This document shows, piece by piece, positions 34,232-43,140 of a DNA stretch of 64,000 nt; positions within the stretch are counted from its first letter, which is position 1; every line of letters starts with the position of its first letter. The notes under the pieces were generated by a model. The model worked only from the letters and a program-made list of their open reading frames with translations. It did not search any database and was not told where the DNA came from. This DNA comes from Mucilaginibacter lacusdianchii (GTDB taxonomy: Bacteria > Bacteroidota > Bacteroidia > Sphingobacteriales > Sphingobacteriaceae): contig NZ_WSRW01000002.1 in the NCBI RefSeq assembly GCF_009770985.1, forward strand, positions 434,001 to 498,000, read 5' to 3'. The position numbers were made by a program, and so were the translations under genes.

Positions 34232-34759
34232 ATGATTACATCTAAAAAGCCTCAAGACTCGCTGGTTATCATGAATGAATTTGTTATGCCGAATGATACC
34301 AACATGATGCATAACCTGATGGGCGGACGGCTGTTATACTGGATGGATATTGCAGCGGCCATGTCGGCACAGAAACACAGTAACCGCTTAGTGGTAACCG
34401 CATCCGTAGATAACGTATCTTTTCAGCATTCGATTAAACTGGGCGATGCCGTAACCATTGAAGCTAAAGTAACCCGCGCATTCAATAAATCAATGGAAGT
34501 ACGGTTGGATGTATGGGCCGAGAATATACCTACCGGCACACGGGTTAAAAGCAACGAGGCTTATTATACATTTGTGGCCTTGGATGGTGATGGCACGCCT
34601 GTACAGGTACCGGAACTGATCCCTGGTACGCCCGAAGAGGAATCTTTATATGCTGGTGCTCTTCGACGTCGTCAGCTGCGTTTAATATTAAGCGGCCGTA
34701 TGGAACCAAATGATGCTACTGAGTTAAAAGCATTATTTATGGCTGCCAAGCAAGAATAA
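34232..34759 (+). CDS. hotdog-fold acyl-CoA thioesterase
   Basis: The product is 175 residues from the ATG at 34232. It shows NTNMMHNLMGGRLLYWMDIAA with the catalytic Asp region of YciA/ACOT-type thioesterases, then RLVVTASVDNVSFQHSIKLG and RVKSNEAYYTFVALD. The family hydrolyses acyl-CoA in the cytoplasm as a hexamer. A C-terminal extension (ELIPGTPEEESLYAGALRRR and on) is typical of the longer ACOT-like group. It is monocistronic and ends before two adjacent palindromes. Confidence 0.9.
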   Translation: MITSKKPQDSLVIMNEFVMPNDTNMMHNLMGGRLLYWMDIAAAMSAQKHSNRLVVTASVDNVSFQHSIKLGDAVTIEAKVTRAFNKSMEVRLDVWAENIPTGTRVKSNEAYYTFVALDGDGTPVQVPELIPGTPEEESLYAGALRRRQLRLILSGRMEPNDATELKALFMAAKQE

Positions 34760-34779
34760 ACAGTACTAAAAAGATATAA

Positions 34780-34797
34780 TGCTTATCTAGATAAGCA
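34780..34797. repeat. 18-bp perfect palindrome
   Basis: TGCTTATCTAGATAAGCA reads the same on both strands. It lies between the thioesterase stop and the large hairpin at 34801-34852. It has no loop, so it looks more like a protein-binding site than a terminator. Confidence 0.6.
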
Positions 34798-34800
34798 CGC

Positions 34801-34852
34801 TTAAACTAAAAAGGTCATTGTCTAGTATCAGACAATGACCTTTTTAGTTTAA
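34801..34852. terminator. bidirectional terminator
   Basis: A perfect 23-bp stem (34801-34823 with 34830-34852) with a 6-nt loop and A5/T5 runs in the arms, between the convergent thioesterase and aldo/keto reductase genes. Confidence 0.9.
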
Positions 34853-34865
34853 ATGAATATCAATG

Positions 34866-35849
34866 CTAAAAGTGCCCTCTTATCTTGTTATGAATTTGCT
34901 CGTCGTACAGCTTGCGCAGTTGCTGGTGTATTTCCAGCGAAAGCGGTTGCATATCGGAAGCGTCTACATTGCCATGTACCTGGCTAATTTTAGATGCGCC
35001 TGGTATCACAGTCGTAACTTCGGGATGATCCAATATCCAGCGGATGGCCCATTGCGCCATGCGCTCATCAGGCAATATAGCTTTTATCTGTGCAGCTAAC
35101 CTTACGCCTTCTTTAAATTCAATACCCGAAAAGGTTTCACCGGCATTGAAAGCATCACCATTTGCATTGAAATTACGATGATCATTTGCGTCAAAAGTAG
35201 TATCTTCTTTAAATTTACCGCTTAGCAAACCGCTGGCCAGTGGCACACGCACAATCAGCGCTACGCCTTCTTCTTTAGCTTTGGCAAAAACTTCATCAGC
35301 CACATGCTGGCGGAACAAGTTAAATATTATTTGCAGTGATGCTAGTCCATCCTGCTCCAAACACATTAAAGCCTCTTCTGATGTTTCCACGCTTGCACCA
35401 AAATAACGGATTAACCCTTCTTGCTGTAGTTTGCGCAAGTTGTCAAATACCTTTCCTGAACGCATTTCATCCGTTGGGATGCAGTGTAACTGCTCCAAAA
35501 ATAATTGCGATACCCCCAAGTGCTGCAACGAATCTTCTACCTGGCGCTTCATGGCATCATAGGTAAAGTTTTGTGGCCAGCCATTGCCGCCGTCACCCCG
35601 CCTGCCCAACTTGGTTGCTACAAAAATTTCCTTGTCTGTACTTTTTAAAAACTTGCCTATTACCGTTTCGCTTACGCCCATGCCGTACACGTCGGCTGTG
35701 TCAATAAAATTACCTCCGGCACCAACATAGCTTTGCAATATCTTTATGGCTTCAGCCTCGTCTACATTACCCCAATCGGCACTGCCCAACTGCCACGTAC
35801 CCAAGCCCACCTCGGCCACGGATACGTCCTTAAACGCTCTGTATTTCAT
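34866..35849 (-). CDS. aldo/keto reductase
   Basis: The 327-residue TIM-barrel protein has the AKR features GGNFIDTADVYGMGVSE (Asp and Tyr of the catalytic tetrad), IFVATKLG (Lys), LEQLHCIP (His), and a C-terminal NADPH-binding segment ending TVIPGASKISQVHGNVDAS. It reduces carbonyls with NADPH; the substrate is unknown. The gene is monocistronic. Confidence 0.93.
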   Translation of the reverse strand: MKYRAFKDVSVAEVGLGTWQLGSADWGNVDEAEAIKILQSYVGAGGNFIDTADVYGMGVSETVIGKFLKSTDKEIFVATKLGRRGDGGNGWPQNFTYDAMKRQVEDSLQHLGVSQLFLEQLHCIPTDEMRSGKVFDNLRKLQQEGLIRYFGASVETSEEALMCLEQDGLASLQIIFNLFRQHVADEVFAKAKEEGVALIVRVPLASGLLSGKFKEDTTFDANDHRNFNANGDAFNAGETFSGIEFKEGVRLAAQIKAILPDERMAQWAIRWILDHPEVTTVIPGASKISQVHGNVDASDMQPLSLEIHQQLRKLYDEQIHNKIRGHF

Positions 35850-35935
35850 TCTGAGTAGATGTCTGATTTTAAGTTTATAATATAACAGTCAACCTGCGCC
35901 TTGTCAATAAGGTTTTAAAAAAGAGTTTTAACCCT

Positions 35936-36340
35936 TTAGCTTCCTAACTCCACAATGCGATCAAACTCCTCTGCCTTCAACCCCATTACCGATAGACGGC
36001 CCTGACGCACCAAGCTAATGTCTTTCAACCGTTCGTCAGATTTGATTTGCTCTAAAGTAACCGGCTTTTTTAATGTTTCAACAGGCGACAAATCAACCAC
36101 AACCCAGTTTGTATCATCAGTAGTGGGATCTTGGTAAAACTCCTTCACTACTTTGGCTATGCCAACTACTGCTTTCCCTTCATTGCTGTGATAAAAAAGC
36201 ACCAGGTCACCCTCTTTCATCCCTTTCAGGTTATTGCGGGCCTGATAATTGCGCACGCCATCCCAAAAGGTGCGTCCGTCTTGGTTGAATTTTTCCCAAC
36301 TGTATTTAAATGGTTCTGATTTGACGAGCCAGTATTGCAT
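35936..36340 (-). CDS. EVE domain protein
   Basis: The 134-residue protein is a single EVE domain: MQYWLVKSEPFKYSWEKF, FWDGVRNYQARNNLK, GDLVLFYHSNEGKAVVGIAKV and a C-terminal LVRQGRLSVMGLKAEEF. EVE domains are PUA-like and bind modified nucleotides in DNA or RNA, often next to restriction or RNA-modification genes. No such partner is adjacent, apart from the HsdR-N orphan 1.5 kb away. It probably acts in the cytoplasm. Confidence 0.93.
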   Translation of the reverse strand: MQYWLVKSEPFKYSWEKFNQDGRTFWDGVRNYQARNNLKGMKEGDLVLFYHSNEGKAVVGIAKVVKEFYQDPTTDDTNWVVVDLSPVETLKKPVTLEQIKSDERLKDISLVRQGRLSVMGLKAEEFDRIVELGS

Positions 36341-36497
36341 ATAAAATAACGCTTAAAACTTTAATTAATATTCGCTAAAAGCGCCGTAAAGGTGAAAATT
36401 TGTACCGAGAAATTAAAACGAATGTGTTATATGACCGTCTCTAAACATACATTCATAAAATATTCATGGTGTCAACATAACCCATTTGACCAATTAA

Positions 36498-36513
36498 TAA
36501 TAGTAAACTATTA
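36498..36513. promoter_or_regulatory. 16-bp inverted repeat upstream of a small acidic protein gene
   Basis: TAATAGT and ACTATTA flank AA, 44 bp before the start of the 64-residue gene. This could be an operator or a hairpin in the promoter region. A TTTG lies just upstream at 36485-36488, but no matching -7 element was seen. Confidence 0.35.
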
Positions 36514-36557
36514 CATCGACCGAGTGTTAATTACTACATCTAAAAAGTAAAACTCAC

Positions 36558-36752
36558 ATGAGAAACGGATTATTTGAATATGGCGATCGCGTGGTAATCA
36601 GCCAAACAGACGAACGCGGAACAGTTAACTTAGACCAGATGAAAGACGGCGACCCTGTTGAGGTTGCTTTGGATGGCAGCGGTGTAGTAAACACGTACAG
36701 TGAAGACGACTTGGAGTTTGATGAAGATTACCAGCCCAACACTGGTGAGTAA
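36558..36752 (+). CDS. small acidic protein, unknown
   Basis: The 64-residue product (starting MRNGLFEYGDRVVISQTDE) is acidic, especially in the last third (YSEDDLEFDEDYQPNTGE). The first part looks like a small beta fold, with DRVVISQ and DPVEVALDGSG. I do not recognise the family. It has its own 200-bp upstream region and is convergent with holA, so it is probably monocistronic. Its codon use is like that of its neighbours. Confidence 0.65.
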   Translation: MRNGLFEYGDRVVISQTDERGTVNLDQMKDGDPVEVALDGSGVVNTYSEDDLEFDEDYQPNTGE

Positions 36753-36779
36753 ACTTTAATTGCCTGCAGCTTATGCCTG

Positions 36780-37796
36780 TTAGTGAATTATTTTAAACAC
36801 TAGTTCTTTTAATAATTCGCCGTGCGAGGCATTGGAATCAACACCTTTGCTTTTCAAATCATATTCGCGCAATAGCGATATAATTTGCATGGTTTTGTAA
36901 TAGTCGAAGCTGCGGGCAGCTTGTTCGTAATCTTTGATAAAATACGGACTAACGCCCAACTCGCGGGCAGCATTAGCCTTGTCTTTGGTATAATGATATA
37001 AAAGGGCCTTGCTAAAAAAATTATTCAGGTTACCTAAAACCAGCACTATTGGGTTAGCTTTGGGATTAGCCTCAAAGTAGTTTACGATTTGGTTGGCCTT
37101 TAATACATCTTTACGAATCAGTGCCGATTGCAGCTCGAAAACATTATACTCTTTACTGATACCAATGTTTTCCTGAACATCTTTCAAAGTAATTTCCTGA
37201 CCGGCGGGAACGTTAAGCATCAGCTTGCTTAACTCATTGGCAATTTTAGACAAATCGTTACCCAGATACTCTGCCAGCATAGCCGAGGCCTGCGGACTTA
37301 TACGGTAGCTTTTGCCGGTAACATGACTTTCAACCCAGGCAGGTATTTTGTTATCATACAAAGCTGCCGACTCCATTACAATACCGTTTTTGTCAATGGC
37401 TTTATACGCCTTTTTCCTCTTGTCAAACTTACAATACTTGTAACAAAACACGAGAATTGTGCTTGCCAACGGGTTTTCGAAGTAACTTAACACCGGGTTG
37501 AGGCCTTTTTTATCGGCATCTTCCTTGCCCCATTTCATGTCCTGCGCTTCTTTGACGATGATTACTTGATACTCGGCCATCATAGGAAAGCGCCGTGCCG
37601 CGTTTATTACGGTCATAATATCAGTATCCTTACCGTATAATAAAGTTTGATTAAAGCCTTTTTCTGCGTCGTTAAGCACCTTGTCTTCTATGTAATTGCT
37701 TACCTCGTCAATAAAATAAGGTTCTTCGCCATGCAGAAGGTACAAGGGTTTAAATTTGCGGCTTTTCAGTTCTTTCAGTATCTCGTTCGCAGTCAT
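36780..37796 (-). CDS. holA: DNA polymerase III subunit delta
   Basis: The 338-residue product starts at the ATG at 37796 (a TTG 15 nt upstream is less likely). It begins TANEILKELKSRKFKPLYLLHGEEPYFIDEV and contains ANELSKLMLNVPAGQEITLKDV and YNVFELQSALIRKD, matching the HolA clamp-loader subunit. A strict Walker A is absent, as expected for delta. It opens the sliding clamp during loading. It is divergent from the HsdR-N gene with 67 bp between starts. Confidence 0.93.
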   Translation of the reverse strand: MTANEILKELKSRKFKPLYLLHGEEPYFIDEVSNYIEDKVLNDAEKGFNQTLLYGKDTDIMTVINAARRFPMMAEYQVIIVKEAQDMKWGKEDADKKGLNPVLSYFENPLASTILVFCYKYCKFDKRKKAYKAIDKNGIVMESAALYDNKIPAWVESHVTGKSYRISPQASAMLAEYLGNDLSKIANELSKLMLNVPAGQEITLKDVQENIGISKEYNVFELQSALIRKDVLKANQIVNYFEANPKANPIVLVLGNLNNFFSKALLYHYTKDKANAARELGVSPYFIKDYEQAARSFDYYKTMQIISLLREYDLKSKGVDSNASHGELLKELVFKIIH

Positions 37797-37863
37797 TTTA
37801 CAGGTGTGCAATTTACAAAATAAGCGATTAGGATTTAGCAGGGATAATGATGAATTTAGCGCG

Positions 37864-38322
37864 ATGAATTTGCTGCAACCGCTCCATTTGCCGCCCTACC
37901 CTTTCAAGCTGACTGACCAAAACGGTCAGCTTTATATTTTTGATGATATCCGAAAAAAAAACTTACTGTTGACACCTGAAGAATGGGTACGCCAGCATTT
38001 TGTACAATACCTGGTGCAAGTAAAAGGCTACCCTAAAGCGTTAATTAAACTGGAAGGCGGATTAAGGCAAAACGGTATTGCACGCCGGTCGGACATTGTG
38101 GTGTTCAATACCGATGGCAACAAGATTTTGATGGTAGAGTGTAAAGCGCCGGGTGTTGAAATTACCCAAAAAGTATTTGACCAGATTGCCCGTTACAACA
38201 TTACGCACCGCGTACCTGTATTAGCCGTAACTAACGGACTGCAACATTATTACTGCTTTATAAATTTCGAGAAAAGCAACTATCAGTTTATAGAGGAACT
38301 GCCTGTATATAGCAGGTTATAA
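37864..38322 (+). CDS. orphan type I restriction HsdR N-terminal domain protein
   Basis: The ATG at 37864 gives 152 residues. The sequence includes RKKNLLLTPEEWVRQHFVQYL, GLRQNGIARRSDIVVFNTDG and KILMVECKAP, that is, the Asp and ExK of a PD-(D/E)xK nuclease as in the HsdR N-terminal domain. There is no helicase part and no HsdM or HsdS gene nearby. Stand-alone HsdR-N proteins are common in Bacteroidota and of unknown role. The stop abuts the stop of the convergent histidine kinase gene with no gap. Confidence 0.87.
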   Translation: MNLLQPLHLPPYPFKLTDQNGQLYIFDDIRKKNLLLTPEEWVRQHFVQYLVQVKGYPKALIKLEGGLRQNGIARRSDIVVFNTDGNKILMVECKAPGVEITQKVFDQIARYNITHRVPVLAVTNGLQHYYCFINFEKSNYQFIEELPVYSRL

Positions 38323-40146
38323 TTATTTTATTAATGTATCATCACCAACCAGGTTCAGTATCTTTTCTTTCAATTCATCAGGCTTAAATGGCTTGGACAC
38401 ATAATCGTTCATACCCGAACTAAACACCTTTTCGCGGATATCAATCAAAGCAGACGCTGTTAAAGCAATGATAGGCGTATTAGCTTTTTTAGGATCTTCA
38501 AGCTTACGAATTTCCATAGCGGCATCAAAGCCGTTCATTACCGGCATCTGCAAATCCATCAGGATAATATCAAAATTGCCATATTGAACCTGTTCGATAG
38601 CACGTTCGCCGTTTTCGGCAAATGATGATTTTAAATGCCATTTAGAAAAAAGCTTTTTCATCAACATAGTATTTACCGAGTTATCCTCGGCAACCAGCAC
38701 ATTCAGATGGCTTAAATTATTTTGATCGGCTACCTGCTCTTGGGTTGGAACTGTTGTTTTAGGCTTTTCTACCGGTTTTTCTGTTGAAACCGGGAACTCC
38801 ATATTAAATGTAAAAGCTGACCCCTCTCCAGGCTTGCTCGATACCTGCATTTGCACGCCTTTCAATTCCAGCAAACGTTTAACTATAGCCAAACCTAACC
38901 CGGTGCCTCCGTATTGGCGTGTGGTGGTGATAGATTCTTGCGTAAAAGGCTCAAATATTGCATCCAGGTTTTCGCGTTCAATGCCAATACCGGTATCTCT
39001 TACAGCAAAGCTGATGGTTGCGCGGTCATGGCGGTCTTCAACCAGTTCAACAATTACCTGAATTTGCCCTTGCTGGGTGAATTTAATGGCATTGCTAACT
39101 AAATTGAAGATAATTTGCGTTATGCGGGTAGGGTCACCAATAATGATTCTTTGATTTAAACGGGGGTCAACATCCAGCACAAAGTTTAGGCCCTTTTCAT
39201 TAGCCTTAATAATTTGTCCGCCGCATATATTACCCATCAGTTCGGTAAGGTTAAACCTGATGTTTTCGAATACTATTTTGCCCGATTCAATTTTGTTGAA
39301 ATCCAGCACGTCGTTTACAATGGCCAGCAAGTTGTTTGCCGAAAACTTCAAGATTTCTAAGTTTTCTTTTTGGTCATTTCTAGGATTGCCCATCATCAAC
39401 AGATTGGTCATGCCGATTACAGCATTTAACGGCGTACGAATTTCGTGCGACATGGTCGACAAAAACTCTGATTTGGCCTGTGATGATTTTTCGGCTTTAT
39501 CAATGGCCGACTCTAATACGGTGTTCAGCCTTTTTTGCTCGTGGCTGTTTTTCTTAAGCTGCCTGATGTTGGTTATAAAAGCCTGGTAAAAATGGTTATG
39601 AATAAACACCAACAAAATAAAATTACCCAATACGCTGATGATAATGGTAGGTTGGTCTAACCGTTGTGGTTTAAAATCAATGATATATATGTTATTATAA
39701 GCATATATCATAAATATAACAACAGGTACCAGGTTCATGAGCGAATACAACATCCCCCATTTAGGACCCAGCATATAATAGCTGAATATCACAATAATCA
39801 GAACAAGTTGTACCGTGACAACATCTACCCGCTGAAATATGATAAAAACATCAATGAGGTTAATAAGGCTTCCTATTACCAGCAAAGCATGTGATACAAA
39901 TTTCCAATCGGGCTTCCAGGTAAGATACTTAAAAAGTATAGCAATACTTAACAGCACAGCACCGCCAACGCTTGTCAATACAGCTTTATGCTGAAAGTAT
40001 AAATTGATAAATACAATAGATACGGTACCAAACACCAACCACAAGCCATAATACAGTAAACGTACCCGGGCAACATCCATTTGGGAGTGTTCATCTGTAA
40101 TAATTTTATTTATGGAGAGGTTAAAAAAACCTGCTTCTTTACTCAT
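38323..40146 (-). CDS. hybrid sensor histidine kinase with receiver domain
   Basis: The 607-residue protein has about six membrane helices in the first 195 residues without a large periplasmic domain. A coiled coil leads to HisKA (STMSHEIRTPLNAVIG with the phospho-His), then HATPase with NLVSNAIKFT, DTGIGI and GGTGLGLAIVKRL, and a C-terminal receiver (VLVAEDNSVNTMLMKKLF, DIILMDLQMPVMNGFDAA with the phospho-Asp, LTASAL, SKPF). The signal is unknown. No output regulator is adjacent, so phosphotransfer must go to a distant protein. Confidence 0.95.
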   Translation of the reverse strand: MSKEAGFFNLSINKIITDEHSQMDVARVRLLYYGLWLVFGTVSIVFINLYFQHKAVLTSVGGAVLLSIAILFKYLTWKPDWKFVSHALLVIGSLINLIDVFIIFQRVDVVTVQLVLIIVIFSYYMLGPKWGMLYSLMNLVPVVIFMIYAYNNIYIIDFKPQRLDQPTIIISVLGNFILLVFIHNHFYQAFITNIRQLKKNSHEQKRLNTVLESAIDKAEKSSQAKSEFLSTMSHEIRTPLNAVIGMTNLLMMGNPRNDQKENLEILKFSANNLLAIVNDVLDFNKIESGKIVFENIRFNLTELMGNICGGQIIKANEKGLNFVLDVDPRLNQRIIIGDPTRITQIIFNLVSNAIKFTQQGQIQVIVELVEDRHDRATISFAVRDTGIGIERENLDAIFEPFTQESITTTRQYGGTGLGLAIVKRLLELKGVQMQVSSKPGEGSAFTFNMEFPVSTEKPVEKPKTTVPTQEQVADQNNLSHLNVLVAEDNSVNTMLMKKLFSKWHLKSSFAENGERAIEQVQYGNFDIILMDLQMPVMNGFDAAMEIRKLEDPKKANTPIIALTASALIDIREKVFSSGMNDYVSKPFKPDELKEKILNLVGDDTLIK

Positions 40147-40184
40147 GGTAAGATGTTGTAATAATCAGTATCTGTATGTATATA

Positions 40185-40219
40185 AAACATCAGCTTACCA
40201 TAATGCTAAGCTGATGTTT
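40185..40219 (-). terminator. terminator after valS
   Basis: A 13-bp perfect stem (40185-40197 with 40207-40219), AAACATCAGCTTA and its complement, with a 9-nt loop. On the minus strand it is followed by TTTTATAT, so it can stop valS transcription before the kinase gene. Confidence 0.75.
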
Positions 40220-40247
40220 GGTCATCAAAGTTCTTTATCTATTACAA

Positions 40248-42866
40248 TTAATTTGCCAGAAGAGCTAGGTTATCTTCCAGAATCTTAATTTTTGCTTCAG
40301 CATCAGCTTTTTTCTTGCGCTCGTTGTCTATAATTTCGGGCTTAGCATTATTTACAAAACGCTCGTTGCTTAGCTTAGCATTTACTGATTTCAGGAATCC
40401 TTCCAAGTAATCTTTCTCTTTCTGTAATCGCTCACGCTCAGCTTCGGCATCTATATTGCCTTCTAAAGGAATAAAAAACTCGTTTCCTGATACAATAAAG
40501 CTGGCTGCACCGGCTATTTTATCAGTTACTGTATTAAATTCGCTGATATTGCCCAATTTGGTTATTACTGGTAAAAACGCACTGTAATCGGTTCCGTTAT
40601 TAATTTTTACAGATAATGATAAAGCTTCTTTAGGTGAAATTTGCTTGCTATTGCGCGTATTACGTATTTCGGTAATCAAATGTTTTATCCCTTCAAACTC
40701 TTGTAACAAACGGGCATCTATTTGCTCACTTGTTGGCAATTGAGCCACAATACAACAATCTTGCGACGTACGCTCGCCAAACAAATCATCATGCCATAAC
40801 TCTTCGGTAATAAACGGCATAAAGGGGTGCAACAGTTTTAATAAATCTTCAAAAAAGCCGATGGTATAATCGTATGTTTGCTTATCAACAGGTTGTTGGT
40901 AAGCAGGCTTAACCATTTCCAGGTACCAGGCGCAAAAATCATCCCAAACCAGTTTATAAACGGCCATGATGGCGTCAGACAAGCGGTATTGTTTAAAGTT
41001 GTCTTCTATCTCGGCCAGTGCTTGGTTAAAGCGGTTTTTGAACCAATTAACAGATGGGCTGTTGGCATATACTAAACTATCATCTACTTCCCATCCTTTA
41101 ACCAACCTAAATGCATTCCATATTTTGTTGGCAAAATTACGTCCCTGTTCACAATAGCTTTCGTCGAACATCAGGTCGTTGCCAGCCGGTGAACACATCA
41201 GCATTCCTACACGAACGCCATCGGCACCAAACTTTTCAATTAGGCCAAGCGGATCGGGTGAGTTGCCCAATGACTTAGACATTTTGCGGCCCAGTTTATC
41301 GCGCACAATACCCGTAAGATACACATTGCGGAATGGCGCCTCACCCTTAAACTCATGCCCTGCCATTATCATACGCGCTACCCAAAAGAAAAGAATCTCT
41401 GGAGCCGTTACCAAATCGTTGGTCGGATAGTAATAGTTGATATCGGCGTTATCCGGATCTTTAAAACCATCAAAAACCGAAATTGGCCACAACCATGACG
41501 AAAACCATGTATCTACTACGTCGGGATCCTGGTAAATGCCGGCAGATTCTAAGCCTTGTGCTGCAAATTCTGCTTCCGCCTCGGCTTGCGTTTTAGCTAC
41601 CACCCACTGGCCTTTATCGTTGTACCAGGCTGGAATTTGCTGGCCCCACCATAACTGGCGACTGATATTCCAGTCGCGCACGTTTTCCATCCAATGACGG
41701 TAAGTATTAATGAACTTGTCTGGGATGAGTTTAACCTCGCCGTTTAATACATAATCCAGCGCAGGCTGAGCCATCTCCTGCATTTTGCAGAACCATTGCA
41801 TAGACAGTTTTGGCTCAATTACCGCATCTGTACGCTCCGAAAAGCCTACCTGCGATTTATATTCTTCTATCTTCTCTAACGCGCCGGCTTCCTCCAGCAT
41901 TACGGCAATTTTTTTACGAGCGGCAAAGCGGTCCTCACCAATTAGTATCTGTGCGCTTTCGTTCAGCGAGCCATCATCGTTCAGAATATCGATTACCGGC
42001 AAATGATGTTTCTGGCCCAGTTCATAGTCATTTAAATCGTGCGCCGGGGTTACTTTCAAACAGCCGGTACCAAAATCCATCGTTACATACTCGTCCAGTA
42101 TCACCGGAATTTCGCGGTTTATTAATGGCACGAATACTTTTTTGCCATGCAGGTGTGTATAACGCTCATCATTCGGGTTAACGCACACCGCACTATCGGC
42201 CATGATGGTTTCAGGGCGAGTGGTGGCAATAGTTAAGTAACCATTACCTTCAGCAAACTGATATTTGATATAGTAAAGTTTCTGGTTAACCTCTTTGCGA
42301 ATTACTTCCTCGTCAGACACAGCAGTTAAACCTTTAGGGTCCCAGTTTACCATGCGTACGCCACGGTAAATCCACCCTTTTTTGTACAGATGGATGAAGG
42401 TATCTATTACCGCTGCTGACAAGTCAGGATCCATAGTGAAACGGGTACGATCCCAATCGCATGAAGCGCCCAGCTTTTTAAGTTGATCCAGGATAATGCC
42501 GCCATATTTTTCTTTCCACTCCCAGGCGTAGTTTAAAAACTCATCGCGGGTAAGATCTTTTTTGGCGATGCCGCGTTCTTTAAGCATGTTTACCACTTTG
42601 GCTTCAGTGGCTATGCTGGCATGATCGGTACCGGGTACCCAGCAGGCATTTTTGCCTTGCATACGCGCACGGCGTATCAGTACATCCTGAATGGTATTAT
42701 TAAGCATATGGCCCATATGCAACACACCGGTTACATTGGGCGGCGGAATGACTATAGTGTATGGTTCGCGTTCGTCGGGAACTGATTTAAAAAACTTGTG
42801 TTCCAGCCAGTAGCTGTACCATTTATCTTCAACTTCGTTAAACTGGTAGGTTTTTGAAATACTCAT
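40248..42866 (-). CDS. valS: valine--tRNA ligase
   Basis: The 872-residue class I synthetase has the HIGH motif as HMGH (50-53, within [15 protein letters not shown]), a CP1 editing domain ([37 protein letters not shown]), the KMSKS loop in [15 protein letters not shown], an anticodon-binding domain and a C-terminal coiled coil ([20 protein letters not shown]). The length is normal. A TATTTTTG element lies 6 nt before the ATG, so the mRNA leader is very short and there is no room for a T-box. Confidence 0.98.
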   Translation of the reverse strand: MSISKTYQFNEVEDKWYSYWLEHKFFKSVPDEREPYTIVIPPPNVTGVLHMGHMLNNTIQDVLIRRARMQGKNACWVPGTDHASIATEAKVVNMLKERGIAKKDLTRDEFLNYAWEWKEKYGGIILDQLKKLGASCDWDRTRFTMDPDLSAAVIDTFIHLYKKGWIYRGVRMVNWDPKGLTAVSDEEVIRKEVNQKLYYIKYQFAEGNGYLTIATTRPETIMADSAVCVNPNDERYTHLHGKKVFVPLINREIPVILDEYVTMDFGTGCLKVTPAHDLNDYELGQKHHLPVIDILNDDGSLNESAQILIGEDRFAARKKIAVMLEEAGALEKIEEYKSQVGFSERTDAVIEPKLSMQWFCKMQEMAQPALDYVLNGEVKLIPDKFINTYRHWMENVRDWNISRQLWWGQQIPAWYNDKGQWVVAKTQAEAEAEFAAQGLESAGIYQDPDVVDTWFSSWLWPISVFDGFKDPDNADINYYYPTNDLVTAPEILFFWVARMIMAGHEFKGEAPFRNVYLTGIVRDKLGRKMSKSLGNSPDPLGLIEKFGADGVRVGMLMCSPAGNDLMFDESYCEQGRNFANKIWNAFRLVKGWEVDDSLVYANSPSVNWFKNRFNQALAEIEDNFKQYRLSDAIMAVYKLVWDDFCAWYLEMVKPAYQQPVDKQTYDYTIGFFEDLLKLLHPFMPFITEELWHDDLFGERTSQDCCIVAQLPTSEQIDARLLQEFEGIKHLITEIRNTRNSKQISPKEALSLSVKINNGTDYSAFLPVITKLGNISEFNTVTDKIAGAASFIVSGNEFFIPLEGNIDAEAERERLQKEKDYLEGFLKSVNAKLSNERFVNNAKPEIIDNERKKKADAEAKIKILEDNLALLAN

Positions 42867-42872
42867 AGCTCA

Positions 42873-42880
42873 CAAAAATA
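42873..42880 (-). promoter_or_regulatory. -7 promoter element of valS
   Basis: The minus strand reads TATTTTTG followed by TGAGCT and the ATG. The predicted transcription start is within about 2 nt of the start codon. The -33 region does not show a clear TTTG. Confidence 0.55.
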
Positions 42881-43140
42881 ATGTTTTGCTTTAATAGTTA
42901 AGGGCTTGAGTAAAGGGATTATAAATTATATGTTTGAACACTTTTAGGAGTAAATAAAGCATAAACCTATTTTAATTTGTACACACAAAACTGCTCGTAA
43001 TTTGACTGCCTGTTCATATGCTCTAAATCAATACCATCCAACTCACTTCTAGTTAAATTCTTTAACCTGTAAAAAACCTTTTACAATTTGTTCATTCCCT
43101 TAATAATTCCTTAATTTAAGCTTTTATTTTAAACTGTTAA

